Assembly (NCBI GenBank): GCA_022616075.1
Contig: JAKEFK010000244.1
Span: 1-40,810, forward strand
Length of the DNA: 40,810 nt
Origin: a bacterium
GTDB taxonomy: Bacteria > Acidobacteriota > HRBIN11 > JAKEFK01
Direction: 5' to 3'
How positions within the stretch are numbered: position 1 is the first letter of the stretch; each line of letters begins with the position of its first letter. The notes beneath the pieces are model-generated. The model was not told the DNA's origin. It did no database searches and worked only from the letters and a program-made list of their open reading frames with translations. Position numbers and translations under genes: made by a program. Positions 8,297-16,247 of the stretch are shown here, piece by piece.

Positions 8297-8551
8297 TCAG
8301 AACCACACGAAAAATTCATGTTTACCAATTTCAAGGCGGCCCGGCGAACCGGCCGGTACGCTAGCGTATGGATGCCGTGTACATTGGCTGTCCGCAGCGA
8401 GCCACCCAAGCGTTTTGAACACTAAAGTCTTTGAAAGTCCGGGACGATGCAGCCGTGTGACCGGATCGATGTCATCCAGCAAAACGTCCCCGGCACTGAT
8501 GCAGAGTGCAGTGCCGGGCAATGCCGTAAGAGAATGCGTAATCTTTTGCAT
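8297..8551 (-). CDS. Small hypothetical protein preceding the ABC genes
   Basis: 84 residues with a strong ribosome-binding site (AAGGAGG, 5 nt before ATG 8551). It ends 18 bp before the ATPase start, so it is very probably translated and co-transcribed. There is no signal peptide, membrane helix or family I recognise. It has two cysteines (LCIS, QCTRH) and several histidines. It occupies the place where related systems carry the periplasmic DUF2796/ZrgA protein but shows none of its features. Confidence 0.55.
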   Translation of the reverse strand: MQKITHSLTALPGTALCISAGDVLLDDIDPVTRLHRPGLSKTLVFKTLGWLAADSQCTRHPYASVPAGSPGRLEIGKHEFFVWF

Positions 8552-8587
8552 AAGACCCTCCTTGAGAACCTCGTGTTAATAAACGAT

Positions 8588-8605
8588 CCCGTCGCTTGAG
8601 ACGGG
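8588..8605 (-). terminator. Stem-loop between receptor/DUF2946 pair and ABC genes (attenuator?)
   Basis: A perfect CCCGTC / GACGGG stem with a 6-nt loop lies 18 bp behind the stop of the DUF2946-like gene. On the minus strand it is followed by a short, weakly T-rich run (atcgtttatt). It may partly end or process the transcript, giving different levels for the receptor and the ABC genes. Confidence 0.4.
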
Positions 8606-8622
8606 AAGCGTCAAAAAACGGC

Positions 8623-8952
8623 TTAACTCAGGAAGGCTGGTGGACCTCGAAGCGAAATAGACGTCGCGTAAGGGAAGATGAGACTTTGAAAATGCAGTAC
8701 AGGCGGTTGGGAGCATCGAACAAGTAGAGGAGCTCCAAAAAGTTCCACTGGCGGCGAAGATACACGATGCCGCGCAAGCGAGCAGATGGTGCAGATACGA
8801 CTGCCTTCTTCCATCTGCTTTGTGTTTTTGCTAAGACCTGCATGGCATGACTGCGGTGGACCTTCCGCGTGACGATGCAAATCGAATGCAACGCCACTGA
8901 TCGCAAAAGAGACTAGTAGGGCAATGGCCGTAATGCGCCCTTGGAGCTTCAC
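8623..8952 (-). CDS. DUF2946-like small secreted Cys/His protein
   Basis: 109 residues from GTG 8952 with GGGAGAAG just upstream. A signal peptide (ITAIALLVSFAISGVAF) is followed by DLHRHAEG, CHAGL, CTICSLARH and the ending SISLRGPPAFLS. H-x-H, CxxC and a final R-G/A-P-P are the pattern of DUF2946-like proteins found next to copper and zinc genes. It sits 25 bp behind the TonB receptor. A periplasmic metal-binding or chaperone role is plausible but unproven. Confidence 0.6.
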   Translation of the reverse strand: MKLQGRITAIALLVSFAISGVAFDLHRHAEGPPQSCHAGLSKNTKQMEEGSRICTICSLARHRVSSPPVELFGAPLLVRCSQPPVLHFQSLIFPYATSISLRGPPAFLS

Positions 8953-8977
8953 ACTCTTCTCCCGGTAAATAAACCGA

Positions 8978-11212
8978 TTAGAACACCAGCTTGTAAACGA
9001 TCCTGAAGTCGCGTCCCGGAAGAGGTGCCAGATCCTTCAAGAAGGAAACGTGATTGCGCGCTTCCTCATCAGTAAGGTTTGTCGCTCGCAAAATGATCTC
9101 GTGGGCCGTCCTGCCCGCAAAGAGACGATATCCAATACTTCCGTTCAGCATCGTGTAGGAGTCTGTCGGTTGTTCAAAGGGAGCCACACGACTCTGATTG
9201 TCTACATACCGGAGCCCTATGTTTCCAAAAAAGGACTTGCCCTCATACTTCACTCCGGCGCCAAGACGAAAAGGAGGGATGCGGGGCAAGGGTTCGTTGG
9301 TGTTGGTGAGCTCCGCCCGCACAAAATCTCCTACAAGCTCAAGCGAAATATGATGCGGTTCGACATGGTATAGCTCGATATCGCCATGGGCTTCAGCGCC
9401 AATAAATTGCGCATCCGCCTGAACAAAACGGAAAACCTGGAGATCATCTATGATCTCATCCGTGAGTTGGTCGAAGATAAAATCATTAAACCGGTTTACA
9501 AAAAAGCTAATCTCTCCGGTTACTCGCCCCGTGCGTTTGCGAACTGAAATATCGATTCCGACGCTTGTTTCTTCGTTCAAATTAGGGTCACCAATTTCGA
9601 AAGCGTTCGTCGCCAGGTGTGGGCCATTGGAAAACAGTTCCTCTGCGTTGGGCAATTTTACAGACCGCGCAACAGAGGTGGAGAGAGAATAGTCTTCGTT
9701 GGGTAGCCACAGGATTCCGCCGGACAGAGAAAATCCGTTGAGATTTCGATTATTGACTCCTTCCGTTTGCGCAGTTACTTCCTGATCTTCATAACGGGCA
9801 CCGGCCTGAAACTTTACCGGCCCACTGCCGATTTCCTCAAAAACAAACAGAGCAAAGCTGTTTGTATCCGTAGGCGGGACGAACGCTTCTTCACCCAGAG
9901 CAGAGAACTCGCGGTTCGCAATTTGAATGCCAAAACTTCCGGTGAGTGCCCCGTATTTCTTCTGGATTCCTTCGATACGAGTTTCCCAGGAGTCATTCAG
10001 GAATTGTGTACCGACCTCGGGACCTTCCAGTTCTACATGCTCGTAATTTGTTGTTCCGATTCTCAGGTTCAAACCCCGAAGAAATGCAAACTGTTGACGA
10101 AGTTCTCCCCGAACATCGAAACGCCGTTGTTCGAGATCGATGCGCACTTCTTCTTCAGCAGGATTGCCGTAGTTTGTGTTGAACGCCGAGTAAGAGAATC
10201 CGATGAACCCCGGATCCGCTATGTAGGAGAAACCAACTGCCTCGGAGTCGGCCTCAAGATTACTGTTTACTAAAGTGCCGGAAACCCCTTCCTCGCCTGG
10301 TTCAGGATCAGCAAGAGCGAACCCTGGAATGTTATAGTCGTCTGCGTCGCGTTTCGCCCCGTCAACGTGCCATCCGAAAGGTCCCGCTGTTCCGGTTGCA
10401 GACCCGGCGACCGACCACTCATTTGCAACGGATCCGCCGCTTAATTCTAAAGATCCTGTAACGGGATTATCTGTGCGATAGGACGGAACTCTGCCATCAA
10501 ACACGTTGACGACTCCACCAACGGCGCTGCTGCCATACAGGAGTGTTGCTGGTCCGCGTACTACTTCAATCCTCTCCATGGATGCCGGATCAGTACTCAC
10601 TGCATGATCGGGACTGGTGGTTGAAGCATCACCCACGCCGATACCATCCACTAAAACCCTGATGCGATCTCCACCGATCCCGCGAATTACAGGACGGCTT
10701 GCTCCCGGACCAAAATAAGTGGAATTGACCCCCGCTTGTTGGGAAAGGGTTTCACCAATCGTGGGCTGCAGTTGCTCAGTCAACTCCGTGCCGGATAACA
10801 CCTCCACAGGCTGATACACTTCCGCCCCTGAACGCGCTTCCGGGCCTGCGGAAACAACAACTTCTTCACGATGGACCAATCTGTCAACGGTGATTTCCAG
10901 TTTTAGTTCCTGGCCCGCATTGACCAGCACCGTTTCAATCACATTGCCAAATCTTGGACTGACTACTTCAATTAAATAACGGCCCGATGCGATATCGGCA
11001 AATCGAAAATTGCCTTCAGCATCCACTTTCGTACGACGCCTCAATTCGACAATCGAGACTTCCGCATCCGCTGCTGCAACTCCACTTTTGTCGGTGACTT
11101 TACCCGAAATGCTTCCGGATTGCTGTTGCTGTCCAAAAACGGCCAATGGACTGATTAGAAATGAAAACAAAACAAACAAGTAAATGGGAATAATTTTGTA
11201 ATTGCTCAACAT
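8978..11212 (-). CDS. ZnuD-like TonB-dependent outer-membrane receptor
   Basis: 744 residues from ATG 11212, with GGCGGAG 6 nt upstream; an upstream TTG at 11227 is less likely. It has a signal peptide, then a carboxypeptidase-regulatory-like domain (SGSISGKVTDKSGVAAADAE to about residue 110). The plug follows (about 125-245), with PVIRGIGGDRIRVLVDGIGV, GDASTTSPDHAVSTDP and MERIEVVRGPATLLYGSSAV, which is very close to the ZnuD/zinc-receptor plug signature. A 22-strand-type barrel ends in RIVYKLVF. ZnuD proteins take up zinc and sometimes haem. The neighbouring DUF2946, ABC and DUF3299 genes make zinc the best guess. I could not see a convincing Zur box in the 55-bp upstream gap. Confidence 0.85.
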   Translation of the reverse strand: MLSNYKIIPIYLFVLFSFLISPLAVFGQQQQSGSISGKVTDKSGVAAADAEVSIVELRRRTKVDAEGNFRFADIASGRYLIEVVSPRFGNVIETVLVNAGQELKLEITVDRLVHREEVVVSAGPEARSGAEVYQPVEVLSGTELTEQLQPTIGETLSQQAGVNSTYFGPGASRPVIRGIGGDRIRVLVDGIGVGDASTTSPDHAVSTDPASMERIEVVRGPATLLYGSSAVGGVVNVFDGRVPSYRTDNPVTGSLELSGGSVANEWSVAGSATGTAGPFGWHVDGAKRDADDYNIPGFALADPEPGEEGVSGTLVNSNLEADSEAVGFSYIADPGFIGFSYSAFNTNYGNPAEEEVRIDLEQRRFDVRGELRQQFAFLRGLNLRIGTTNYEHVELEGPEVGTQFLNDSWETRIEGIQKKYGALTGSFGIQIANREFSALGEEAFVPPTDTNSFALFVFEEIGSGPVKFQAGARYEDQEVTAQTEGVNNRNLNGFSLSGGILWLPNEDYSLSTSVARSVKLPNAEELFSNGPHLATNAFEIGDPNLNEETSVGIDISVRKRTGRVTGEISFFVNRFNDFIFDQLTDEIIDDLQVFRFVQADAQFIGAEAHGDIELYHVEPHHISLELVGDFVRAELTNTNEPLPRIPPFRLGAGVKYEGKSFFGNIGLRYVDNQSRVAPFEQPTDSYTMLNGSIGYRLFAGRTAHEIILRATNLTDEEARNHVSFLKDLAPLPGRDFRIVYKLVF

Positions 11213-11239
11213 AAATAACTCCGCCAAAAAGTAAATGAA

Positions 11240-11258
11240 TTATGCCCTCAAAAAAGCA
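11240..11258 (-). terminator. Possible weak hairpin between nuclease and TonB receptor genes
   Basis: On the minus strand CCCTC and GAGGG pair across a T-rich 9-nt loop directly behind the nuclease stop codon. It lacks a proper T-tail, so termination is uncertain. It is the only structure separating the DNA-metabolism island from the receptor gene. Confidence 0.25.
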
Positions 11259-11266
11259 GAGGGTAT

Positions 11267-11836
11267 CTAGAAGAGGGAAGAGTATTCCTTCCATCTGCCG
11301 GTATCTCGACATTTATAGAGGACTATCGCTTGATAGACTCCCTCCTCGATCAATTTGTGGAGATATGTGATGGCCTGCGCTTCATGAGCCTCCATCGGCT
11401 TTTCGCCCAGGAAATCGAAACCCATTCGGCTTATGGATTTCGCTTCGACAAGCTTCTTGCCTGGCGTTACGAATTGCGGAACAGGGATGCCGCGCTGGCG
11501 CACGTGCTCAAGCCCGGTTTCATCGATCCATATGCAGAAATCAATCTTCCCTTTGATGAGGCCCGTGTGCGTCTTCGCCGGAATCAAGATATCGCGTTGA
11601 CAGTCCATCGGTGGACATCCTAGCAACGCGAATTTTTGTTTGATGTCCTCTTCGTGAAGGCGTCCTTCTTCGATTTTCGCGATGGATTCAGGATCAAGCG
11701 GTTCTTTTTCCTCTTGGTATCCTAGACGATCATATACAGAGCAGCGCAGACATCGCCCATTTTGACTGATCCTTGGACGGTAGTCAGCAAAGAACCAGGA
11801 TTCTCTGCGTGCTTCGTTCAGCAGTTCGGGAAACAT
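11267..11836 (-). CDS. PD-(D/E)XK (RecB/Cas4-like) exonuclease, phage type
   Basis: 189 residues from ATG 11836, 20 bp behind the annealase gene. The RecB-like core is visible: CLRC near residue 31, EEGRLHEEDIKQ (motif I Glu), GKIDFCIWID (catalytic Asp), LVEAKSIS (E-x-K), and EAHEAQAITYLH (Q-x-x-x-Y motif). Phage and Cas4-family nucleases that pair with RecT/Bet degrade one DNA strand to give single strands for annealing. The order annealase-nuclease, with a small gap, matches such recombination modules. Of the cysteines a Cas4 iron-sulfur cluster would need, only a CxxC near the N-terminus and a few later ones are seen, so I do not call it Cas4. Confidence 0.7.
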   Translation of the reverse strand: MFPELLNEARRESWFFADYRPRISQNGRCLRCSVYDRLGYQEEKEPLDPESIAKIEEGRLHEEDIKQKFALLGCPPMDCQRDILIPAKTHTGLIKGKIDFCIWIDETGLEHVRQRGIPVPQFVTPGKKLVEAKSISRMGFDFLGEKPMEAHEAQAITYLHKLIEEGVYQAIVLYKCRDTGRWKEYSSLF

Positions 11837-11856
11837 TTTATATGGTCTCCGCTGGT

Positions 11857-12852
11857 CTATGCGGTTTTCTTGGCACGAAACTCAGTGAGCCTCGTGATTG
11901 CCAGTGCGGCGATCTCTGCTGTGCACTGATCGAGTGCAACACCGAATTCCTTTGTGAGCCATTCGTCAGCGTTCAGCGAGAGCTTGGCGCAAAGGGTTGC
12001 GATGCTGGTTTTCAGCGGTTTTAAATGGGGAGGCTCCACCGGCTCGCTAACTTGCACTGTTTGTTCGGTGGGTTTATCTTGCCGTGCTGATGTCGGTGTT
12101 GGCGCAGTTTTCCTTGCAAGATCTGCAGACGCTTCGGCAGCACTGAGGATTTCTCCCGCCTGATCCATTTCTTCGCTGATGTAGAATCCACCGAGATTCG
12201 GGAACGCTTTTCTCAGAGCCAGCGCTTCGGCACACTTCGCAAGTTGGCCATGCGGCATCTTTCGCCACATGAATGCTCGCTTATCGGGCGGACAGAATTC
12301 GATCCATCTCGCTGATCCGGTAAAGGGACAACGAATGTTTTTGACAATCTTCCAAAGAGTCACAGTTGCTTTCTGGACTTGACCGGATTTGTCATACTCA
12401 AAAATCGCATCGTCACTCCCGGCATAGGTTCCGGTTCTTTCTGCCACAGCTCGCAACCCGTCAATGCCGAGTTCGACGCTGTAGGATGGTTCGTCGTTCA
12501 CCGTTCGAACTTGCAGGTAGATTTGTCTCTTGAATGGTGAAAGACCGCTGTCGACCGCGTACCTGTGAAGGAGCCACAGTGCTGCTGGAGGCGCATTCTC
12601 CGGAACCACTTTCAATAAACGCAATGCCTGGACTTCCTCCGAACCGTACGGACTCTGGATGGTCGCATGTGAAACGCCCGGGGTTGTGGTTACACCAGCG
12701 TATTTCTTTTTCGTATTCTGGTTGAGGTATGCGCTGACTTGCGCAAGATGGGGACATCTCGGCTTACCACATGCGCAAACGTACTTGCCGTTCGCTTTCG
12801 AAACAGAAAATTTTTCATCGACAATAAATTGACCGTTATTTTCCTGAATCAT
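11857..12852 (-). CDS. bet: Bet/RecT-family single-strand annealing protein with N-terminal SWIM-like zinc motif
   Basis: 331 residues from ATG 12852 (AAGGAGAAGAA directly upstream). Residues about 75-250 match the Bet/RecT core: ELGIDGLRAVAERTGTYAGS, A-x-V-T-L-W-K, and RKMPHGQLAKCAEALALRKA followed by FP. A Pro/Thr-rich linker and a small C-terminal domain follow. The first 45 residues contain CACGKPRCPH, a CxC-x4-CxH arrangement typical of SWIM zinc fingers, which is not part of the standard Bet domain. It should anneal complementary single strands during recombination, working with the nuclease encoded downstream. Confidence 0.85.
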   Translation of the reverse strand: MIQENNGQFIVDEKFSVSKANGKYVCACGKPRCPHLAQVSAYLNQNTKKKYAGVTTTPGVSHATIQSPYGSEEVQALRLLKVVPENAPPAALWLLHRYAVDSGLSPFKRQIYLQVRTVNDEPSYSVELGIDGLRAVAERTGTYAGSDDAIFEYDKSGQVQKATVTLWKIVKNIRCPFTGSARWIEFCPPDKRAFMWRKMPHGQLAKCAEALALRKAFPNLGGFYISEEMDQAGEILSAAEASADLARKTAPTPTSARQDKPTEQTVQVSEPVEPPHLKPLKTSIATLCAKLSLNADEWLTKEFGVALDQCTAEIAALAITRLTEFRAKKTA

Positions 12853-12927
12853 TTCTTCTCCTTTTTTTGGAAAGTTTTCAAGACCCAAAACCGTTGGTGT
12901 TGGACGTGGAGTTTCCACAGGGCGTTT

Positions 12928-13197
12928 TTAGTTTTCCTCTCTTCTGTAGAAAATCCCATCTACAATGGCGGTTTTGGATGCAGCATGGTAAATGGTCACG
13001 TGAAACTGCCAGACACTTGAATAGGGTGTATCTTTTAAAATGTTCCACTTGACGAAAAGTGAGCCATGTTCTTCGTTGTGCTCACCTGGCTCAAGTGTGG
13101 CTGCAGGCGCTGTGCGAAGTTCCTCAATTTTCTGAAGAAGGAGTAAGGTCGCTCTTTGATTGAGTTTTCTTTTTCCCTGAATCTTGATCGATTCCAT
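12928..13197 (-). CDS. Small hypothetical protein of the recombination island
   Basis: 89 residues from ATG 13197 with GAGAGG about 6 nt upstream. The upstream in-frame ATG 13221 lacks a site. The N-terminus is basic (IKIQGKRKLNQRATLLLLQK), followed by an alpha/beta-looking C-terminal half (WQFHVTIYHAASKT). I recognise no family. It sits between the clamp gene (before the TnpB insertion) and the annealase gene, so a role in DNA processing is plausible by position only. Confidence 0.5.
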   Translation of the reverse strand: MESIKIQGKRKLNQRATLLLLQKIEELRTAPAATLEPGEHNEEHGSLFVKWNILKDTPYSSVWQFHVTIYHAASKTAIVDGIFYRREEN

Positions 13198-13221
13198 GTT
13201 GATCCTCTCGATTCGAAGCAT

Positions 13222-13330
13222 GATGGCACCTTCAGAGTCTGATGCGTAAGGGAAGGTTCATTCGTCGCGTACCGGATATCATGAACTACCGACCACCAAT
13301 ACTGAAAAGATCGGTGGCAGTTTCGTATGC
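13222..13330 (-). ncRNA. Candidate omega-RNA region at the tnpB 3' end
   Basis: TnpB guide RNAs typically overlap the 3' end of tnpB and run to the element's right end. Just behind the stop (13286) the minus strand can form a stem ACCTTC / GAAGGT (about 13228-13256) around a short loop. The exact right end and therefore the guide start cannot be fixed from one sequence. The assignment rests on position and family knowledge. Confidence 0.35.
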
Positions 13331-14512
13331 CGCCTGAACTGCGACAACACTGGGCCGGTTCCCGGCTCCAAATAATGCATGGTTCAAGCAGACCTGAGCC
13401 GAGGCCTGATCTCTTGACATCCTGGCCCCGCAGGGGCAAATGTGTATGCGTTCGGAAAGCAGTTTTTTGCGAACTGCTCCGCAATAGGGACATGTCTGAG
13501 ATGGCTTTGCTTTGCGGGTGTTCACTTCTACCAGTTCGATACCAGCTTCTTCCGCTTTGTATTGAAGCATTGAAAGAAATTTGCCCGGTGCGGTGTCAAG
13601 AATGCGTTTGTTCAGCCCGGACTTCTGCCGGACGTTTTTTCCTGGTTCTTTGACGCACCCGCGCGCGGATCGGCTCATGTTTCTTAGAGAGAGCTTTTCG
13701 GTTGCAAGTAGGGAAGAGGATTCAACCAAGCGCGAGGACACCTGATGCAGAAAATCATTCTGGCGGTTCGCAACCTTGCGATGAAGCGCTGCGAGCCTGC
13801 GCACTGCCTTCCTGCGATTGTTGCTGCCGCGCTTCTTGCGGGACAGTTCTTGATGGGCTTCGCAAAGCGCCTGCTTGGCTTGATCAAGAAAGCGCGGATT
13901 TGCGACTCTTGATCCATCATTCAGTGTAAGGAAACTTTCGATTCCCCAGTCAAAGCCCCGGTCAACGCTACCGGCTTGCCGTTTTGGCTGACACTCCATC
14001 ACGATTGATGCGTACCACCGTCCAGCCTTGTGCGTGATCGTGCAGGTTTTGATTTTCCCGACTGTGCGCGCCTTGCCGCGTATGCGGACTGTTCCGATTC
14101 CGTCCATTCGGATTCGGCCATGTTTACCATCCGAGCGAAATCTCCAGTTGGACAGGCTCTTGTAGGTCCATCCGGAATATCGGCTGCTGCTTTTGAATCG
14201 CGGATATCCAGGTGTCTGTCCGGCTTTCACTCTCCGGAAGAACGCCTTGAAGGCAAGATCCACCCGCCGGACCGTTTCCTGAAAGGCATGACCTCCTAAG
14301 ACCTTCAGTTCGGGTCGCAGTTTCTTAATCTCCGGCAGCTGGCGCACCTGCATTTCTTCACTTAGACAAACACCACGCTTGAAAGCCTCCCGCCTCTCCT
14401 GAAGGCAGGCGTTATACAGCTCGCAGTGAAGGCGCAGGTGAGATTGCAGAGCAGCCTCCTGCTTTACTGAAGGGTACAACCTGTAGGTAACGCTTCTCTT
14501 AGTTTTAAGCAT
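13286..14512 (-). CDS. tnpB: TnpB RNA-guided nuclease (IS200/IS605 OrfB)
   Basis: 408 residues from ATG 14512 (MLKTKRSVTYRLYPSVKQEA is the normal TnpB beginning). The helix-turn-helix OrfB N-terminus (residues 1-110) is followed by the RuvC-like domain. Catalytic Asp is in GFDWGIESFL, Glu in ATEKLSLRNMS, and the last Asp in MSRDQASAQ. The zinc ribbon CPYCG...CPCG lies near 355-380. All three acidic residues and four cysteines are present, so the nuclease looks intact. No TnpA is nearby, making this a TnpB-only element. It lies between dnaN and the small 89-residue gene and has split that operon. Confidence 0.9.
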   Translation of the reverse strand: MLKTKRSVTYRLYPSVKQEAALQSHLRLHCELYNACLQERREAFKRGVCLSEEMQVRQLPEIKKLRPELKVLGGHAFQETVRRVDLAFKAFFRRVKAGQTPGYPRFKSSSRYSGWTYKSLSNWRFRSDGKHGRIRMDGIGTVRIRGKARTVGKIKTCTITHKAGRWYASIVMECQPKRQAGSVDRGFDWGIESFLTLNDGSRVANPRFLDQAKQALCEAHQELSRKKRGSNNRRKAVRRLAALHRKVANRQNDFLHQVSSRLVESSSLLATEKLSLRNMSRSARGCVKEPGKNVRQKSGLNKRILDTAPGKFLSMLQYKAEEAGIELVEVNTRKAKPSQTCPYCGAVRKKLLSERIHICPCGARMSRDQASAQVCLNHALFGAGNRPSVVAVQAAYETATDLFSIGGR

Positions 14513-14658
14513 TGTTTTATTCGGTTCATGCCTGGAAATGCTCACTGCTGTGCAATCATGGTTTGCAGAGTTCATCGAGGACTGGAGTGTCAGGTTCGTT
14601 CTAAAGGTGATTTTCTGGAGAAAGGGAGCATAGCTGATGTGGGGGTGGGATCCTAGAC
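14513..14658 (-). other. Upstream region and probable left end of the TnpB element
   Basis: The 146 bp between the clamp stop codon and tnpB start carry no gene. The left end of the element must lie here. A 10-bp sequence, AGAGTCTGAT, occurs at 14661-14670 (overlapping the dnaN stop) and again at 13234-13243 behind tnpB. Confidence 0.4.
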
Positions 14659-15876
14659 CTAGAGTCTGATCGGCATCACGACGTATTTTTGGCCATCGGG
14701 ATTACCACCGTTGGGTCGTAAAAGCGCCGCTGTCGTATTCGTGCTGAGCTCAATGACTGTTTCATCTGAGTCAATGCTGCGCAGGAATTCCAGCAGGTAA
14801 TTCGAATTGAAACCGATTTGCATTTCCTCCCCTTGATAAACTGCTGCAATAGTTGTCGCCGCATTGCTCCCATCCTGACCGCACCACGTAACTTCAAGCT
14901 GAGAATTTTTGATATTCAATTCAGTGATCGGTGTGCGGCCACCTGCAATCACAGTTACATTTTCCAAGGCCAGTATGAAGTTTGATGTATTGAGGACGGC
15001 AGCGAATGGGTTTTTAAGGCTGATGAATTTTTCGTACTCTGGAAACTGGGCCTCGATCAATCGAAATAGTAATGTCCGCGAACCGATCCGGAAGAGACCG
15101 TACGATGCCTCCAGAGTGAATTGCACAGTTTCTGCGTCACAATTTGAAATGAGGCGGGCGAGTTGTTGCAGTGCAATCCCGGAGATGATTGCTTCCTTCT
15201 CCACCCTTGTAATTGTTGAGTCGGTCCTTGGGTTGATAAAGGCGAGGCGGTGTCCATCGGTCCCGACAAACGTTATGCTGTTGCCGTCAAACTTGACGAG
15301 CGCACCGTTCATAGCATAGCGAATATCTTCCGCTGGAATTACAAAAAGCACTGCCCCGATGCCTCTCTTCAGAACCTCGGTCGGTACGGTGATTGACTTC
15401 TTGTTTGTAATAGAAGGGAGAGCAGGAAATTCATCAGGCGGAAGCGTAGGAAGCTCAAACTCGGTCGAGTCGAATTCCACATGGAGCGTTTGATGCTCAA
15501 CATCCACGCTCAGCTCAATCGATTCGACTTCGCCGGCCGCTCTAAGAATTCGTAGGAGGTCCTTCGCATCAGCTGTGACTTGACCTTCCGTTGTTACTTC
15601 TGCTGGGATCTCGCTTTCCATTGCGGTCTCGAGATTCGATGTGACAAGATGAATCGTGCTTTTCTTTGCAGAGATAAGGACGTTGCGAAGGACTGGCAGC
15701 GTAGTAGATTTCTGATCAGCCAAGGGTACAAGCAATTGAAGCTCTTTGAGCAGAAGCTCGGTTTGTACTTGGAATTGCATGCCCGGTGATGGTTGTGGTT
15801 CCTTCTTCATATTGGCTGTCGGGTTTGGTGTTTCATTTTTATCAAGAAGAAGATTTTCATCTGTTTGCATGTTCAT
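14659..15876 (-). CDS. dnaN: DNA polymerase III beta subunit (sliding clamp), island-encoded
   Basis: 405 residues. The three clamp domains are recognisable: FQVQTELLLKELQLLVPLAD (domain 1), LPPDEFPALP and VLFVIPAEDIRYAMNGAL (domain 2), FVGTDGHRLAF, FPEYEKFI, and the C-terminal YVVMPIRL, which is the canonical end of DnaN. An extension of about 32 residues precedes the first domain (MNMQTDENLLLDKNETPNPT), not found in ordinary clamps. GGAG lies a few nt before ATG 15876 and better placed for ATG 15870. It is surrounded by annealase, nuclease, helicase and methyltransferase genes, not by dnaA/recF/gyrB, so it is probably a second clamp carried by a mobile element. Confidence 0.9.
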   Translation of the reverse strand: MNMQTDENLLLDKNETPNPTANMKKEPQPSPGMQFQVQTELLLKELQLLVPLADQKSTTLPVLRNVLISAKKSTIHLVTSNLETAMESEIPAEVTTEGQVTADAKDLLRILRAAGEVESIELSVDVEHQTLHVEFDSTEFELPTLPPDEFPALPSITNKKSITVPTEVLKRGIGAVLFVIPAEDIRYAMNGALVKFDGNSITFVGTDGHRLAFINPRTDSTITRVEKEAIISGIALQQLARLISNCDAETVQFTLEASYGLFRIGSRTLLFRLIEAQFPEYEKFISLKNPFAAVLNTSNFILALENVTVIAGGRTPITELNIKNSQLEVTWCGQDGSNAATTIAAVYQGEEMQIGFNSNYLLEFLRSIDSDETVIELSTNTTAALLRPNGGNPDGQKYVVMPIRL

Positions 15877-15930
15877 TTACTCCGTTCAAGAAAACGTCCT
15901 GGATCTTTAAGGCGGGAAATCAGAATCCGG

Positions 15931-16119
15931 TTATCGCACTTTCAGCCATCTCAACGCGAGCTCAAGAGCTTTTCGTTGAATGGCAAGAGACTCGCCGCTC
16001 TCAGCGCATGCGCGGACGACTGCGGCAGAGACCTTGATGATTTGCTCTCGCTGAATGCCGACCTTCTTTCCGATTTTGCGTTTCAGTTCTGGCGGAAGTT
16101 CATCCATTTTCACGGCCAT
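15931..16119 (-). CDS. Small hypothetical protein upstream of the clamp
   Basis: 62 residues from ATG 16119 with GAGGAA 5 nt upstream. The sequence MAVKMDELPPELKRKIGKKV is followed by a helical region (IIKVSAAVVRACAESGESLA and a C-terminal amphipathic helix). It overlaps the preceding 45-residue ORF by 10 bp, suggesting translational coupling. It could be a small DNA-binding or clamp-interacting protein. No family is recognised. Confidence 0.5.
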   Translation of the reverse strand: MAVKMDELPPELKRKIGKKVGIQREQIIKVSAAVVRACAESGESLAIQRKALELALRWLKVR

Positions 16120-16247
16120 AAGTTCCTCATTTCGTGATAGAGCAATACTGGAAGACATGTTGAACCAACTGCATCCTTAGCGATCCTGCCGATCAATCTT
16201 GTAACACGTCCTTCCTGATCAGTAAGAAGATCTCTATCGGTTTGCAT
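16110..16247 (-). CDS. 45-residue ORF sharing the DnaN N-terminal leader
   Basis: ATG 16247 has a clear AAAGGAG 9 nt upstream, and the stop overlaps the next start. Its first ten residues, MQTDRDLLTD, match MQTDENLLLD of the DnaN extension encoded about 370 bp downstream in the operon, with 24 of the first 30 bases identical. The remainder (QEGRVTRLIGRIAKDAVGST and then about 15 more residues) is unlike DnaN. It may be a duplicated leader, a relic of an earlier clamp copy or a real small protein. Confidence 0.5.
   Translation of the reverse strand: MQTDRDLLTDQEGRVTRLIGRIAKDAVGSTCLPVLLYHEMRNLWP

Noticed and set aside
11213-11266. Zur or Fur box upstream of the TonB receptor
   Set aside because: I looked for a palindromic AT-rich operator and found only weak, partial matches.
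11267-11836. Cas4-like nuclease as part of a CRISPR system
   Set aside because: No CRISPR repeats or other cas genes are visible. The neighbouring Bet annealase points to a phage-type recombination pair.
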